From the NCBI GenBank assembly GCA_903888815.1, contig CAISVC010000466.1:1-6218 (forward strand): a stretch of DNA of 6,218 nt, in the 5' to 3' direction. Made by a program: the position numbers and the translations under genes. This document shows positions 4,873-6,218 of this stretch, piece after piece. The number at the start of each line of letters is the position of its first letter. Within the stretch, counting starts at the first letter, position 1. The DNA comes from an uncultured Fibrobacterota bacterium. GTDB lineage: Bacteria; Fibrobacterota; Chitinivibrionia; Chitinivibrionales; Chitinispirillaceae. A model generated the notes under the pieces. It worked only from the letters and a program-made list of their open reading frames with translations. It was not told where the DNA came from and made no database searches.

Positions 4873-6218
4873 ATGATTGAGTTCGCCAGGCAGATAGCGG
4901 ATAAATGGAACATCTCTCCGGCGCTTTCTGAAATACTGTGTGATGCCTTTCAGAAAGGCGATACGCCGTATTACCTTGCAGAATACCGGCCCGAAATCGC
5001 TGCCGAAATCCCGATTTCCAGTCTCTGGGAGATTTACGATTTTCTTGATAACATGGCAGAGCTTGTCTCCAAGAAGAAGCGTGTTTTGAATGCCCTTAAA
5101 AAGGCAAATAAGCTAACGCCGGCCGTTGAAAAGCGCGTCAGTCTGATGTCCAGCGCTTTTGAGCTTGATGATATGCTGCTGCCGCTCAGGCCAAATCCCC
5201 GGAGCAGGGGGCAGTTGGCGATAAAGAAAGGGCTTGAGCCACTTGCCGATATCGTTGCGCGCCAGGAAGAACAGAACGAACCCGTTGCAGCCCTGGCCGA
5301 AACCTATATCGGCAGGGACCCTTCGCTCAAATCCGCCGCTGATGTGCTGCAGGGCATCAAAGATGTCCTCGCCGAGCGGTTTGCCTACGATGATACGGTC
5401 CGCGCCATGGTGCGTGATTTCGCCTATGACGACGGCTATTTCGACATAATGCCTAAAAGCAAGCAGGATCAGAGATTCCTCCGCTACGCCGGAAAACAGA
5501 CGCCGCTTGCAGAATTGACAAAAGAAGAAATCCTGCAGCTCCTGGCGGCGGAAGACGAAAAGGCGGTGCGCCTGCGGCTCGGTGTTCAGCTGTTCCGCAT
5601 CACCGAGCTTCTGCGCCATCACTTCATCACCAACCCGGATTTCAGCGGCTTCGATCTCCTGTGCGAAATCATCGATGAAAGCTGGCTGCGGTTGCTGCAA
5701 CCTATCGTGGAGCGCGACGTTAAAATACGGTTGCGTGAGGAGGCGGAAGAATGGGCGGCGCGGCGGATCGCACCGGAGCTGGAAAAGAAATACGTCGAAG
5801 ACCTGCGCCGGGGATCGCTCTGCATCGTCGATGCGGCGCATCCGAGGCATATGTTTTTCATCGTGGTAAGCGGGCATGGCGAACTGCTCGGCGCCACCTC
5901 CGAAAAACGGCTCCCTGATGGAAAGGTGCCTTCATACGAACGCCTGCGGCAGTTTTACCTCCGTCATCGGCCTCCTACTATCGTTGTGTGTGATAATGAA
6001 CAGGCGCAGGCAGCCGAGGCGGTCATCGGCCAGATCGTGCAGCCCGGCGACAACGGGCAGCTGCCGGCCGTCTCGCGGTTTAAACCCGACGCAGCCCTTC
6101 CGAACCCTTCCGAATCCGAATGGATAAAGAAAAAGTTCGAGGTGCTGCTCGATAACGATACGCGGAAATTGTACGGTACCGCATTGCAGTTTCTTCAGCC
6201 GCTGGAGTTTATCCCGCA
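4873..6218 (+). CDS. Tex/Spt6-like transcription accessory protein, divergent, 5' part only
   Basis: The frame is open for 448 codons to the right edge, so the gene is cut by the window. Tex proteins are cytosolic nucleic-acid-binding factors linked to transcription, usually built from an N-terminal helical region, a YqgF/RNase H-like domain, helix-hairpin-helix motifs and a C-terminal S1 domain. The N-terminus fits Tex: IADKWNISP (8-16), DTPYYLAEYRPE (30-41, Tex TVPFIARYRKE), KLTP (80-83), LDDMLLPLRP (98-107, Tex LEDLYLPYKP) and KKGLEPLAD (118-126), then a helical part to about 312. The YqgF-like region (about 315-390) is divergent: where Tex has GLDPGxRTG, this protein has CIVDAAHPRH (317-326) before a recognisable strand pattern (FFIVVSGHGELLGAT). 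Helix-hairpin-helix and S1 parts would lie beyond the edge. The ATG is chosen by alignment to Tex; no Shine-Dalgarno is seen and the frame is open upstream to a TTG at 4846. It may be a Tex paralogue rather than the main copy. Confidence 0.75.
   Translation, partial: MIEFARQIADKWNISPALSEILCDAFQKGDTPYYLAEYRPEIAAEIPISSLWEIYDFLDNMAELVSKKKRVLNALKKANKLTPAVEKRVSLMSSAFELDDMLLPLRPNPRSRGQLAIKKGLEPLADIVARQEEQNEPVAALAETYIGRDPSLKSAADVLQGIKDVLAERFAYDDTVRAMVRDFAYDDGYFDIMPKSKQDQRFLRYAGKQTPLAELTKEEILQLLAAEDEKAVRLRLGVQLFRITELLRHHFITNPDFSGFDLLCEIIDESWLRLLQPIVERDVKIRLREEAEEWAARRIAPELEKKYVEDLRRGSLCIVDAAHPRHMFFIVVSGHGELLGATSEKRLPDGKVPSYERLRQFYLRHRPPTIVVCDNEQAQAAEAVIGQIVQPGDNGQLPAVSRFKPDAALPNPSESEWIKKKFEVLLDNDTRKLYGTALQFLQPLEFIP

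Noticed and set aside
5113..5877. A 254-codon open frame on the minus strand within the Tex-like gene
   Set aside because: The plus frame aligns with Tex over its whole length, so the minus frame is a shadow of GC-biased codons.

Overview
The window comes from a bacterial chromosome. It holds four long genes (one cut by the right edge), one very short gene in its own transcription unit, and a few regulatory sites. The coding DNA is moderately GC-rich and the spacers between genes are AT-rich. TGA, TAA and TAG all end genes here, so the standard genetic code applies. A Mur ligase of the MurC/Mpl type points to a peptidoglycan-containing, probably Gram-negative bacterium. The phylum cannot be settled from this sequence. 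No transposase, integrase, phage, CRISPR, tRNA or rRNA sequence was seen.

Layout from left to right. (1) 53-1756 (+): an HD-domain metal-dependent phosphohydrolase with a long C-terminal half that I do not recognise. (2) 1761-3683 (-), tail to tail with the first gene and only 4 bp away: a two-domain protein joining an L,D-transpeptidase-type YkuD domain to a complete Mur ligase. (3) A 95-bp divergent promoter region, then 3779-4471 (+), a LOG-family (TIGR00730-type) nucleotide phosphoribohydrolase. (4) 4472-4872, a 401-bp stretch with no long gene. It contains what looks like a complete independent unit of about 250 nt: a TTGACA promoter, a hairpin-rich leader, a perfect Shine-Dalgarno sequence, an 18-codon gene for a Lys/Ala-rich peptide and a strong intrinsic terminator. 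(5) 4873-6218 (+): the N-terminal 448 codons of a divergent Tex/Spt6-like transcription accessory protein, running off the window.

The most interesting item is the YkuD-Mur ligase fusion. It has no signal peptide and its ligase half needs cytosolic ATP, so the YkuD half is probably cytoplasmic. It would then resemble cytoplasmic YkuD-type L,D-carboxypeptidases (ElsL/LdtK of Acinetobacter) that trim recycled muropeptides, rather than the periplasmic cross-linking enzymes. One chain could trim a tetrapeptide to a tripeptide and ligate the tripeptide back onto UDP-MurNAc. The second item is the tiny transcription unit encoding a histone-tail-like basic peptide, which standard gene callers would miss. 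The genes do not form one operon: strands alternate and most units have their own leader.
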